From assembly GCA_002811675.1 (NCBI GenBank), contig PDIM01010265.1, forward strand, positions 1-42,066: 42,066 bases of DNA, read 5' to 3'. A program made the position numbers and the translations under genes. Every line of letters begins with the position of its first letter. Position 1 is the first letter of the stretch. The stretch is from Ichthyosporea sp. XGB-2017a (Eukaryota; Opisthokonta; Ichthyosporea). Shown in pieces: positions 21,753-30,942 of this stretch. The notes beneath the pieces are model-generated. The model made no database searches and was not told the DNA's origin. It was given only the letters and a program-made list of their open reading frames with translations.

Positions 21753-23618
21753 TCAAGCTCTTCCACTCGAAGTGCGGTGTTCAATATCTTTTGGCAAAGC
21801 TTTTGCGAGCAAAAAGCAAATTAGAAACATTGCCGCGCCCAAATAAAACACCATGTACTCAAAAATCATCCGCACCCAATGCGATTCTATGTTTCTTACA
21901 AATGGCTCGTGCTTAGTGAATGAGTAAACAGAGGCAAACACGATAGGCCCGATGGCACGAAAGATCTCCCCTACGGTTACATTCAGACCATTGGCAGACC
22001 CAATAGGAACATCTTCTTCAATATCACGCACCTTTTCACCTGCAGATGCATTAATAAGAGGGCTTCTTTCAGATACAACGTGTCTGTCGTGCGCCTTTCT
22101 CTTCCCCCTTTCGAGCTGTTCTATTTTCTTGATACTTGCCTCATTTAGCACAGCGTTGCAAACAAAAACGGATACAATAGTGAAAGAAGAAGCAATTCCA
22201 AATTTTACTATAGCCATTCCGACAATAAGAGCACCATATAAAGTCCACATAGGGAAGTCGTAGCGGCGAAATAGTGAAAGAAATCCAAATCCACCAACAA
22301 CAATCATCAGCACCGCCTTCAGCCGCAAATACTTGAGGCGGATGTGGCCATCTGCGCTGCTAAAGAATATCGGATAGAGGGTCACTTGAGCGACCAAATA
22401 CACGCCCGCAGTCATAGACAATACAAACCCGATCTGGGAAGTAGTAAATTCTAGTCCGCCAAGATGTAGGGGGGCCAAGCACCACAAATTGACAACCAAG
22501 TCAAACACAGACAGCATCATTGCATCAATTCCATGAATCACTACGCTCAGAATAAACGGCATGTTATTTATAAGTCGCCCGAGCGTTCCCAAACACGCAC
22601 AGCACCCTGTGCTATGGGATATGGAGTCGATGGATACCATGGAGTCTCGCCGGGCGTCAGTGCTTGGCAAGAAATCCTCTTCGTCTTTCCTGTCATCTTC
22701 TATACATACAGAGGCCCTGGCAGTAGTCGAAAATGGAGCGGCGACACACACGCAAGGCACCGTGGCTCTACGTTCAAGGACTCCTCTTTCGCCTCCACCA
22801 CTGCTGCTTACCATCACATCGGGTTCAGCCCGCGTTGCATTCTTATTTTCGCACTCTGCAACAGTTTCATCACTGGGCAGCCAAAACAACACCGAAACAA
22901 TTGCCACTGCACAAAACAGGACATTCACTACACATGGCAACAAGTACTCGTATGTATCGAAAATAGTATCTGCAAATATTCCTGGGTACTTCTGCCCCGG
23001 CATGGCCAACAGTCCCCCCAGAGCAGGCCCCAGAAGGATCCCCAGCCCAGCACTTGTGGAGACGGCGTTCATTCCAATGGATATGTTTGTATCGTCACAG
23101 ACAATAGATACCAGCGTCTTTGAGATTGCCGTCACCCCATTCACCGCCCCACACAGAAATCGCAACGCAAATGCCATTTGCCACGACTCGCTGAACCCAA
23201 AAGCAAAGGAGGACAAGGCTATCCCAACCAGATTAATCATCAAGCATTTGCGCTTTCCCAACCATCCATCAGACAGCGCCCCCCACACATAACTCCCGCA
23301 CGCTCTCCCAGCAAAAAAAGCGGACGTGATAATCCCGGACATGTGATCAGAATCCCGCAGCGAATAGCCAAAGTCCATCATCATAAACTTGATAAAGGGC
23401 AGATGGTAACTCATTGGGTAGGTGCCTCCAAGCATGGCCAGAAAAATAGCTGCGAGAGACTGAAGAGGAAGCTCTGTCGCCTCAAAATCAGCATTCTCTT
23501 CACCCCCCTTTGGAGAGACCGAGTCAAGGCCACTCACAGAGTTGCATCGTGACCTGGACCTCGTCAATCCCCCTTCCTCCATTCCAGCTGGGGAGGAATA
23601 ATCCCCACTCCTAGCCAT
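21753..23618 (-). CDS. Major facilitator superfamily transporter (ZIF1/DHA1-like)
   Basis: A single exon of 621 residues from the ATG at 23616-23618; an in-frame TTG eight codons upstream is not a credible start. About twelve membrane segments are seen. Motif A between TM2 and TM3 reads GSYVWGALSDGWLGKRK near 115, and TM4-5 carries LRFLCGAVNGVTAISKTLV. A long hydrophilic loop near residues 275-345 separates the two halves, as in plant ZINC INDUCED FACILITATOR-like and fungal DHA1 relatives. A second cytosolic insert, rich in charged residues, lies near 510-560. The C-terminal TMs include a stretch around GEIFRAIGPIVFASVYSF. The substrate is unknown; organic acid, metal-chelate or drug/proton antiport are the known activities of relatives. 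It is convergent with the YeeE-like gene and divergent from TraB. Confidence 0.85.
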   Translation of the reverse strand: MARSGDYSSPAGMEEGGLTRSRSRCNSVSGLDSVSPKGGEENADFEATELPLQSLAAIFLAMLGGTYPMSYHLPFIKFMMMDFGYSLRDSDHMSGIITSAFFAGRACGSYVWGALSDGWLGKRKCLMINLVGIALSSFAFGFSESWQMAFALRFLCGAVNGVTAISKTLVSIVCDDTNISIGMNAVSTSAGLGILLGPALGGLLAMPGQKYPGIFADTIFDTYEYLLPCVVNVLFCAVAIVSVLFWLPSDETVAECENKNATRAEPDVMVSSSGGGERGVLERRATVPCVCVAAPFSTTARASVCIEDDRKDEEDFLPSTDARRDSMVSIDSISHSTGCCACLGTLGRLINNMPFILSVVIHGIDAMMLSVFDLVVNLWCLAPLHLGGLEFTTSQIGFVLSMTAGVYLVAQVTLYPIFFSSADGHIRLKYLRLKAVLMIVVGGFGFLSLFRRYDFPMWTLYGALIVGMAIVKFGIASSFTIVSVFVCNAVLNEASIKKIEQLERGKRKAHDRHVVSERSPLINASAGEKVRDIEEDVPIGSANGLNVTVGEIFRAIGPIVFASVYSFTKHEPFVRNIESHWVRMIFEYMVFYLGAAMFLICFLLAKALPKDIEHRTSSGRA

Positions 23619-23667
23619 AACCAATCCCTCAAAACCAACCAATCAACAATAGTTATTAAAACTAAAG

Positions 23668-23706
<39 letters not shown>

Positions 23707-24110
23707 CTCCCAGAATATCTCCAGAAGCCTCACCTACTAATCCAAATCTACACCGCCCACACTTCTTGCCTCGACTCCAGATAGATCACCTCACCTTGGC
23801 TATGGTTTGCTCTAGCACAGATTCAAGTGTCAATGGGAAAGAGAGTACAGGTCAGGGACTGCAGGTACAAATGACAGCCTAGCTACAGCAGGGGGAAAGG
23901 GGGTGGATTTGCCATAACAGGAGATAATAATTCTCCCCGCCAGCCAGCTGTCACTCGGCACCTCACCTGATCAGGTGACTGACTGAACTGACTGACCGAC
24001 TCGGATTTGTTTTGCGACTGCAGTGCCAGGCTGGCTTGAGGGAGGGATTTACTTTCTCTGACTGTTGCTGTGGAGTTACTGTTTTCTGTTTTTGAATTCT
24101 CTGTTGCCTA
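23619..24110. promoter_or_regulatory. Divergent MFS/TraB intergenic region with long A tract
   Basis: This 492-base interval has no gene. An uninterrupted run of about 33 A lies at 23670-23702. A TGACTGACTGAACTGACTGA direct repeat sits at about 23976-23996, upstream of the TraB-domain gene. It presumably contains both promoters. Confidence 0.45.
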
Positions 24111-25268
24111 ATGATCTCTGCTCGAATGCGCAAGGCGTTGGCCTTCTCTTATTGCTCTTTGCCCAGACCTCGATTTGCTGCCTCCTTCTCCTCCTCTTGC
24201 TCCTCTTCTTCGTCCTCTTCGAAGACCCTTAGCGCTGACCCTGACCAGCGTATCATCCACCTTCGTAGCCCAGTGCGCCCCCTGGAAATCTTCCTGATTG
24301 GCACGGCGCACATCTCCACGCGGTCCGCAAGAGAGGTTCATGACCTGATTCGACTCGTGAAGCCTGATGTAGTTGCCGTGGAGCTATGCCCAAAACGGAT
24401 GCAGCAGCTCCTGACTGCCACAGGGGGAGTGAATGGGAACCAGAGTCGCTCTTCGTCTTCAGAGGCGAATGACGCAGATTTTGACGTAAAATACAAGAAC
24501 ATGGAAAGATTTGATTTCGAAAAGGGCTTTCTTGATTTAATCAAAACTGGGTTTATGAAATCTCCGCTTTTGAATTATATTCGAGACTACTTTCCCAAAA
24601 ACCTCGGTGGCCCAAATGGAAATCCTCTCCAGGCGCTTCTGGGTGGGGGCAACTACAGATCCTCCTCCTCTTCCTCCTCCTCGAACTTCGAGGCAGAATT
24701 TGCCAACTGGATCGAAGCTCTGCTCAAGCAACATAAGGACCAAATCAAAGGAATGGGCTTTATCCCAGGTATGGAATTCCGAGTGGCCTATGACGAGGCT
24801 GAGCGACTTGGGGCGAGATATGTTCCTGTGGACCAGGACGTACAGGTAACCATGACCAATATCAGTCGTGGAGTTATCACCGCCATGGCCAGATTCAATC
24901 CGCTCAAGTTTATCGAAATGGTAACCAGCAAACTTCTGCAGCAGGCTGGCTCGGCAGGGGCTGCATCCCCCGGGGGATTAGGAAAGTTGTTTGGTGGGGA
25001 CTTCCTCAACTCGTTTACCCGGAAGGACGTGCGAGATATTGTGCAGTGGCAGAGGGAGACTTTCCCCGTTGAGGTTGTGGACGCCTTGCTGGACCAGCGA
25101 GATGTGTATATGGCGAGGGAGCTCTTCACGCGAAATGAGATTGGGGGGCGGGTGGTTTGCGTTGTGGGGATGGCTCATATGGACGGAATAGAGAAGAATT
25201 GGGAGGCAATGTGTAGACAGGCGTCTCTTGCAAAGAAAGGTGCACTCCCTGACACTCCCCGAGAATAA
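24111..25268 (+). CDS. TRABD: TraB/PrgY-domain protein
   Basis: A single exon of 385 residues. The N terminus is rich in Arg, Ala and Ser, lacks acidic residues for about 40 residues and resembles a mitochondrial targeting sequence. The TraB domain begins near residue 63 with IFLIGTAHISTRSAREVHD and VKPDVVAVELCPKRMQQLL, the conserved GTAHxS and VxVELC motifs. It ends near 350 with VVCVVGMAHMDGIEKNW, the second conserved glycine/His motif. A poly-Ser insert occupies about 185-195. Eukaryotic TRABD proteins are associated with mitochondria; a metalloprotease-like activity has been proposed for the wider Tiki/TraB clan. An AATAAA overlaps the stop codon at 25264-25269 and a second follows at once. 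It is convergent with the ZIP gene. Confidence 0.9.
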   Translation: MISARMRKALAFSYCSLPRPRFAASFSSSCSSSSSSSKTLSADPDQRIIHLRSPVRPLEIFLIGTAHISTRSAREVHDLIRLVKPDVVAVELCPKRMQQLLTATGGVNGNQSRSSSSEANDADFDVKYKNMERFDFEKGFLDLIKTGFMKSPLLNYIRDYFPKNLGGPNGNPLQALLGGGNYRSSSSSSSSNFEAEFANWIEALLKQHKDQIKGMGFIPGMEFRVAYDEAERLGARYVPVDQDVQVTMTNISRGVITAMARFNPLKFIEMVTSKLLQQAGSAGAASPGGLGKLFGGDFLNSFTRKDVRDIVQWQRETFPVEVVDALLDQRDVYMARELFTRNEIGGRVVCVVGMAHMDGIEKNWEAMCRQASLAKKGALPDTPRE

Positions 25269-25274
25269 AATAAA
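25264..25274 (+). terminator. Poly(A) hexamers overlapping the TraB stop codon
   Basis: Two AATAAA hexamers (25264-25269 and 25269-25274) overlap the TAA at 25266-25268 and run directly on from it. A third AATAAA follows at about 25286. If the first pair is used, the 3' UTR would be only some 20-30 nt. Confidence 0.45.
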
Positions 25275-25399
25275 AGCAAAGATGAAATAAAGACTTGCTT
25301 TTCTGGCTGGTTTATTTTGCTGTTTTTTCTTTTCGTAACAGGTGTATGTAGACAAAGCAAAAAGCAAAATAAAGGGAATACATATAGGACATTTAAGAT

Positions 25400-26269
25400 T
25401 TAAACCAAATCCACGCCAAGGTATATTTTTGCACCAGTATTAACTGAGTACATGACAGCCGCACCCACAACATGGCCAAAGATCACCATCCAAATAGAGG
25501 AACAGGCCTTACACGCGGTGGGGATAAGCTCCTTGAAACACATAAACACCATTATTCCACCCACCCCAGCCAACATTCCGGACATGACGTTATGGGTGAG
25601 GTATGGGTGGAAGAAGGCCCCAATCAGGATAGCCCCAATAGGCTCACACACACCCGAGAGAGTCGCCCACTTCACACACTGCCAGCGATCGCGGGTAGCA
25701 TAGAAGAGCGGCGCGGCTACACATAGCCCCTCTGGAATATTGTGCCCTGCAATGGCAATGGCCATCGGGATCCCCAAGTGGAGGCCTTTGAGACATGAAA
25801 AATAGACCGCAGCCCCTTCTGGCAAATTGTGGAGCGACACTGACAGGGCAGTTACAAGTGCCGTGTGGAAAATCTCTGCCTCGTCCACCTCCGATATCTT
25901 TCCACTAACAGATTTCGCCTTAACCCTTTTCATCTTTTCATGAACCTCGGTGAGATCAGGCTCCGGAAGGACTTTAACAAACAGTGCAAAAATAATAATC
26001 CCAACGCTGGTACATAGTAGTGTTGTCTGTAAACCTAGATCCTCTACTCCTTCCCAAAAGAGGTCAAACACAGAGACGTACAGCATCACCCCAGACGCAA
26101 ACGCCATTAGGAACCCAAGTGCCCCTTGAGAAAGATCCCTCCCCAGCGAAATCACCACCAAGCCACCAAGTCCCGTGGACAGACCCGCCACAAGGGTAAG
26201 GAGAAATGCGTGTCCCTGCGCCTCGGACACTCCAACGGCCTCAAACACAGACAGCAACGCTTCGTCCAT
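25400..26269 (-). CDS. ZIP-family metal transporter (ZupT-like)
   Basis: A single exon of 289 residues from the ATG at 26267-26269. The frame stays open for another 59 codons upstream, but that part has no ZIP resemblance, and the chosen start MDEALLSVFEAVG leads directly into TM1. About eight membrane segments are visible. The metal-site helices TM4 and TM5 are clear: SLHNLPEGAAVYFSCLKGL with the HNxPEG motif, then AIAGHNIPEGLCVAAPLFYA with a second HNxPEG, and a following GVCEPIGAIL helix. This double HNxPEG pattern is that of ZupT/GufA-type ZIP transporters, which import zinc, iron or manganese. The loop between TM3 and TM4 is short and charged, without a long His run. The minus-strand TTTATT at 25311-25316 gives an AATAAA signal. 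It is convergent with TraB. Confidence 0.9.
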   Translation of the reverse strand: MDEALLSVFEAVGVSEAQGHAFLLTLVAGLSTGLGGLVVISLGRDLSQGALGFLMAFASGVMLYVSVFDLFWEGVEDLGLQTTLLCTSVGIIIFALFVKVLPEPDLTEVHEKMKRVKAKSVSGKISEVDEAEIFHTALVTALSVSLHNLPEGAAVYFSCLKGLHLGIPMAIAIAGHNIPEGLCVAAPLFYATRDRWQCVKWATLSGVCEPIGAILIGAFFHPYLTHNVMSGMLAGVGGIMVFMCFKELIPTACKACSSIWMVIFGHVVGAAVMYSVNTGAKIYLGVDLV

Positions 26270-27719
26270 ATTATATCTACAACGTACAATCCCTCCTTCT
26301 CCAACTGAAATATCACCAAATAATGAGTTTCGTCTGCTACTGTACAGGAACTTCAGTGGATCTGCACAATTAAGCAAGGAGAAGTAGATTTTTTCCTCCT
26401 TCCTCTGTTTCATGTGCGGTGAAATAAAACAGACACTACTGTTCAAAGGAGCCTACTGTGATAACAACCTGCACCCAACACCATGGACTGTCTATAACCC
26501 TGGAAAAACACTTCCCAGCCAATCACAAGCCACCATCTGCCTTATCCACCAATCATGTGCCAGCAATATCTTCATTAAATAAAGTTTGGCTTTTTTTTTT
26601 CTTTTTTGCAGTTTGTTTCTTTTTCTCTTTTCTTCTTTGTCTTTTTGGAAGTCCAAGAGCGGAACTATTTCTGACAGAGGGGTAGTAAAGAACAAAATTA
26701 TATGTTGCGAAAGCTCGACGTCAGAAAGTGGGCTAAACCAGCACAATAGCAGTACACAAGATATATGATGACCGTTATTTGGTAAATATTCAGTGAAACT
26801 GCAAAGAACCAAAGAACATCGGGGTCTGTGAAGGTCTCTACTAGGCCCTAGGGACTTCCTTTTCGTACAGAGACCAACTGATTCCTAGTTGCGCTTTTCC
26901 GATCCCGCTAGTATCTATAGGCTTCAATTTTTAGTTTACACAAGAGCAAGATAGGCACGGCAGCAAGCTCGCTTTTGAATTAATGTAGTTTCATATTGGT
27001 CGTGACTACACTGAATCGCACGCAATCTCTTTCATCTTTATACACCACAATCGAGGCACGAGCCCACTACTAAAACTAGATAAGAAATACACAAAAGTCC
27101 ACGATAAAAACTTAGTCTGGAACGGGCGCAAAAGAATCTTGGGTACTTCCGTTACAAGAAAATAAAGTAATAAAATAAGAAACAACTTATAAAACACGTT
27201 TCTTGACGGGGCCCGTGACCAATACAATTCCAATGCAGCAAAATGAGAAACACCATAAGAGGAAATTTTGATATTTCTGTAAACGCCCTGTACACACTTC
27301 ATGGCACGCCTCCTCAAATATCACACTTGTAATTACAGTAACACTAGTTATACAGTAGCACTGGCCCATACTGCACTGTAACCCTAATAAGCAATGATGA
27401 GTACAGACTCGAGAGATGCTCTCCCTGGACGCTGATCGCGAATTGAGTATTTAAGTTACAAATACATTAACTAACATTTTAGTATTTCAATTATTGTTGT
27501 TTGTATTGTAGATTAGGACAACATTGGCTTGGGTGTTTGTTTTCTTGTGTGTGTATTGGTGATTATTTGTTCGATAGTACCTAATAGTTGATTTGAAAGA
27601 CACATAGGCAGACAAAACAAAAAGTAAAAGTTCAATCCACAAAACTGGTCAAATCAGAAGCTTACTTTAGCATACAAAGTTTATAAATCTAAATCCACAA
27701 AAGCAAGCGAGAATAGAAT
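26270..27719. other. 1.45-kb divergent region between ZIP and choline kinase
   Basis: This is the longest gene-free stretch in the housekeeping half. It holds a T tract near 26587-26600, and two overlapping minus-strand frames at 27006-27369. One of these (27187-27369, 60 residues, ATG start, beginning MGQCYC with one hydrophobic segment) is possible but unsupported. The part next to the kinase (27440-27719) is AT-rich and purine-rich near the start codon. It may hold long 5' UTRs, a non-coding RNA or a small unrecognised gene. Confidence 0.35.
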
Positions 27720-28829
27720 ATGAAGGAGCCTGTAGCATTGAAACACTACTTTGAGTGGTGCACAAGTTACATCAGCGGATGGGTTAAGGCCACCCCAGCA
27801 GATATTTCAATCCGGCCCTTGGCTGGAGGTTTGACGAACCTTCTGTATTTGGTGACCTACTCCAAAGCCTCCAGCAAATCTCGTGATATGCGTTGCCCCA
27901 AAAATGTGCTTCTTCGTGTGTACGGTGGAGATACTTCCAATCTGTTTGACCGCAGTATTGATAATATCATTTTTACCATTTTATCCGAGCGAAAGGTGGG
28001 CCCTTACTTGTACGCATCCTTCGAGGAAGGTAGAATTGAGCAGTTTATTGAAAGTACTACCATGCTTACTGAGTGCATCCAACAGCCAATTATATCAAAA
28101 AAAATTGCACATGAAATGGCAGTGTTTCATGCCTTTGATATGCCACTGGTGAAGAAGCCCAGTCTGCACTCAATGCTGGACAACTTCTTACGCGCGCAGA
28201 AGCCTGTTACACATCCAAAAGGGTCTAAGGAGGCCCAACTGCTTGCACAAGTTCGATCTTTGATTAATTTTGAAAAAGAAGTTGAGTGGCTGAAAAAGGA
28301 AGCCCAAGAGTCGGGATCTCCACTTGTTTTCTGCCATAACGATGTGCAAGAAGGAAACATCCTCCGTCTAGGCAAGGCAGAGGGAGAGTTCAATAATGAT
28401 GACAACCTGCAATTTATCGATTATGAATATGCAGGGTACAATTACCGCGCTTGCGACTTTGGAAATCATTTCTGCGAGTGGGCATTGAATTACAGCGAGA
28501 AGAAATTTCCATTTTTCCGTGTCAACATGGACCAATTCCCTACCGTGGGACAGCAGATGTTCTTCTTCAAGGAGTATCTGCGAAAGCAGAACAAACCAAT
28601 TAATCCAGAGGTACTGCAGAGTATGGTAGAGGAGACAAAGATCGGTGTGTTAGGCTCTAGTCTGATGTGGTCTATATGGGCAGTACTGCAGAGTGCGGAG
28701 AGCAGTATTGAATTTGGGTATATGGAGTATTCCTTAGCTAGGGCGGAGATGTACAAAAAGGCAAAGAAAGCCTATCTGAAGGGAAAAGAGGAAGGCAATA
28801 GCAACAAAAGGAGGAAAACTACAGTCTAA
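27720..28829 (+). CDS. Choline/ethanolamine kinase
   Basis: A single exon of 369 residues. The N-lobe has the Gly-rich nucleotide loop region PLAGGLTNLLYLV near residue 35 and VLLRVYGGDTSNLFDR, with the RVYG motif typical of the family. The catalytic loop is VFCHNDVQEGNILRL near 200 (Brenner motif with the catalytic Asp), and the metal/choline-site motif is LQFIDYEYAGYNYRACDFGN near 225-245, followed by HFCEW. The family transfers phosphate from ATP to choline or ethanolamine, the first step of the CDP-choline/CDP-ethanolamine route. The substrate choice cannot be read by eye. The C terminus is Lys/Arg-rich (KKAYLKGKEEGNSNKRRK), which could be a nuclear-type basic signal. It is divergent from ZIP. 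Confidence 0.93.
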   Translation: MKEPVALKHYFEWCTSYISGWVKATPADISIRPLAGGLTNLLYLVTYSKASSKSRDMRCPKNVLLRVYGGDTSNLFDRSIDNIIFTILSERKVGPYLYASFEEGRIEQFIESTTMLTECIQQPIISKKIAHEMAVFHAFDMPLVKKPSLHSMLDNFLRAQKPVTHPKGSKEAQLLAQVRSLINFEKEVEWLKKEAQESGSPLVFCHNDVQEGNILRLGKAEGEFNNDDNLQFIDYEYAGYNYRACDFGNHFCEWALNYSEKKFPFFRVNMDQFPTVGQQMFFFKEYLRKQNKPINPEVLQSMVEETKIGVLGSSLMWSIWAVLQSAESSIEFGYMEYSLARAEMYKKAKKAYLKGKEEGNSNKRRKTTV

Positions 28830-29258
28830 TTCTAAATACAATGTTCATGGTGGGATTTTTTTTGTCTTGATTATCATTGATACATCACCCTTGCTCACCA
28901 ACTGCTATTTGTGTATTTTTTGAAAGTAGTTTACAGACTTCTGTACTGTATTATATTTTGGCACTTACTCCATTCAATTTCAACCCAACTCTTTTGAATG
29001 TTCACTGGCACTCACTCTATACCCCTTCTTCAGTGGAACTCACTCCCAACTGTTCCGCATCTTTGAAGTGAATGATGTGTATGCGGGACAGGGTAGAGCA
29101 TTAACTCTCAATAGGAATGAATTGACGCTGGTGGGGGCTTAATGCTCTGCTTGTCTTTTTTTTTTGCACGTTTGTCTATTAAGAGATAGATGAACAACGA
29201 GTAGAAGAAAAGCAAAAAGTTGAAAACAAGCTCTACTTTTAAATAAATATTAAAGCAA
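28830..29258. other. 3' region of choline kinase, no gene
   Basis: About 430 bases between the kinase stop and the MACPF-related remnant. It is AT-rich with a few short non-coding frames and no recognised feature. Confidence 0.4.
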
Positions 29259-29734
29259 TTAATGTCTTCCGTGAAGTCGTGGATACCTCGTGTTTTGGTC
29301 ACTTGACTGATAAAATATTCCAGACGCTTGGCTTTCGCGGTTTATCTCTCGTGTGTAATCCATACTCACACTGCCTCCAAATCCCGCGTACGAAATAGCA
29401 TTCTCATAAGAGTCGGCAGATGTGAACAGAGCATATGTTTTGTCGGCCCACACAGAAGTTAGTGTGAAACTTTTTGTGCTGTCTTTAAGGGCTCTACGCT
29501 CAACTGCGTTTCCTCGAATCATGTCATCGTCATACCAACAGTTGTCAACACTAAAAATAGACATACGGTTTTTGTCAACACCAAGTAGGAATGTGCCGTA
29601 GGAAGCTCTTGCATCGCGGGCACAGATTGATTGCCTTTGAGAGAAAATCGTGATGATAGTGCCGCAGTAGCCACTGAAATGAGGCCACACAGCGCTATAC
29701 TAAACAGAAACAGACGGGCGATTGACTTTGACAT
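29259..29734 (-). pseudogene. Broken partial MACPF-protein copy (fossil)
   Basis: The interval reads on the minus strand as the N-terminal quarter of the MACPF-domain protein encoded at 33245-34843. Shared features are a signal-peptide-like start, the SRFxLKGN box, a VDNCWY box and a GFGGSVxMDYTRE block. The copy is truncated, is no longer one continuous frame (about two or three breaks) and lacks the downstream MACPF signature and C-terminal region. It is best read as a decayed tandem or dispersed duplicate. Its moderate divergence from the whole copy, and retention of an upstream promoter-like block, suggest that it is not very recent. It lies convergent to choline kinase. Confidence 0.75.
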
Positions 29735-29841
29735 TGTAGCAATTAAAAACAGCCGGCACTTTGAAGATTTATTAACAAATTGCAAAGGATTATAAAGAGA
29801 GAAGAATCTTTCTTTCTTTGAGTTTTTGTTTGTTGTTTATT

Positions 29842-29886
29842 GAATAAAAAAGTACTTACAGACGACTCAGCAACTGCCCCTTTATA
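29842..29886 (-). promoter_or_regulatory. TATA-containing block upstream of the broken MACPF copy
   Basis: On the minus strand this block starts with TATAAAGGGGC and ends with GTAAGTACTTTTTTATTC. The whole MACPF gene has an equivalent block at 34971-35009 (TATAAAAGAGGC, ending GTAAGCACTTTCTTATTC) at a similar distance from its ATG. Conservation of two boxes with a variable spacer between copies supports a core promoter carried along in the duplication. Confidence 0.5.
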
Positions 29887-29965
29887 CTCATAAGATGACC
29901 ATCATTAGCGACACAACTCCTCTCAAAATACGCGCAAATCTCTTGTTGTCTGAGCTTTCTTGCAG

Positions 29966-30229
29966 CGTACAACACTCCCCATCGGAGACCAAGCAATGCA
30001 GTCTCTTATTTCTATTGGAGAAGCATATGCTGATAAAATAGTACAACCATCTTTGGCAATTCATGGAACAAAGGCCATGACAGCAATCTGCTCCACAGGT
30101 TTGATTGAGAAACTTAGAAATGAGAATGAAGTTCTAACAAGTGAGGAATTTAGTCATGTGGACTTCTATCACGAACCTGAGGCTGTCACATTTTCTGCTG
30201 ATGCAGTTGCTAAGTTCTTTAATAAATGA
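29966..30229 (+). pseudogene. Truncated alpha/beta-hydrolase (monoglyceride-lipase-like) 3' fragment
   Basis: An 87-residue open frame follows a good acceptor (TTTCTTGCAG) at 29956-29965, with no matching upstream exon in the window. The segment IVQPSLAIHGTKAMT resembles the PxLxIHGTxD strand that carries the catalytic Asp of monoacylglycerol lipases, although the Asp position reads as Ala here. FYHEPE resembles the YHEPxNEPE motif with the catalytic His. The stop follows FFNK. It looks like the last exon of a hydrolase gene stranded without its N-terminal half, either a remnant or part of a gene disrupted by rearrangement or misassembly. Assignment is tentative. Confidence 0.35.
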
Positions 30230-30516
30230 TTGAGAGTGGCTCTAAAAATACAGAGAGTTATAAATCAACTGCAAGTGAAGCCTGGCAGTCAAGATTGTTT
30301 TTGCTATAAACCTTTCTTCGAGTATTAGTTTAAGGTGGTATCTGGTGTCTGTTTGGCGAACGTAAGATGTTGATGAGTCCCACTAGCTATAGGGCTTCCA
30401 TCGAGACAGGCATCTACCAGGATAACAATTCTGAGTCTGCACTCTGCCATAGTGCAAGGTACTAAAGTTGGTGTAATTGAAGTCACTGTTCAGTCCAAGC
30501 GATATTCTTCTTTTAT
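30230..30516. other. No recognised feature
   Basis: About 290 bases between the hydrolase fragment and the Cys-rich minus-strand frames. No gene, repeat or RNA is recognised. Confidence 0.35.
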
Positions 30517-30942
30517 CTATAGACATTGCCACATACACGCTGGTACGTCCGTTTCTTTGGCTTTATTTACTAACAGGTCTTCTGCACGGCACATACTGCA
30601 ATGGTTCACTCTCGATATCCAATGTACAAAGAGCAAAATTAGCTCGATGGCCTCACGGCATTTTTCGTTTCTTTCACAAGTTTCAGCACTTTGTACTGAA
30701 ATCGGCATCCATGGCAATGAAAGAATAGAAAATTCCCGAACAATCTTGGGCACCTTGCTTTCCTGTACACCCTTTGTAGGGATGATAAGGAATAAATTGT
30801 TCCACTCCCAAACTAAACTTGTAGAAAACAGGGTCCAACATTTGACCTTTCAAAACGGCTTTATAGGTTTGGCCAATATACATTCCTGTATAAGAGTCGT
30901 GGTTATTGACTGTTTCAAAATCAATGGGGCAGGGTATTCCAA
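30517..30942 (-). pseudogene. Gap-truncated MACPF gene tail and adjoining Cys-rich frames
   Basis: Reading leftward from the scaffold gap on the minus strand, the first 79 bases (30942-30864) are identical to the 3' end of the MACPF gene at 33324-33246. Beyond that point the two loci diverge abruptly. Farther left are two open frames with many Cys (for example CERNEKCREA and HCSMCRAEDL at 30517-30753) that match nothing recognised. The piece is the visible tail of a further MACPF copy whose body lies in the gap or is absent, followed by sequence of unknown origin. A mis-joined contig end is an alternative. Confidence 0.5.

Noticed and set aside
22561-23292. 243-residue plus-strand open frame
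   Set aside because: It is antisense to the MFS transporter, has Pro/Ser/His-rich composition with no family features, and mirrors the codon pattern of the real gene.
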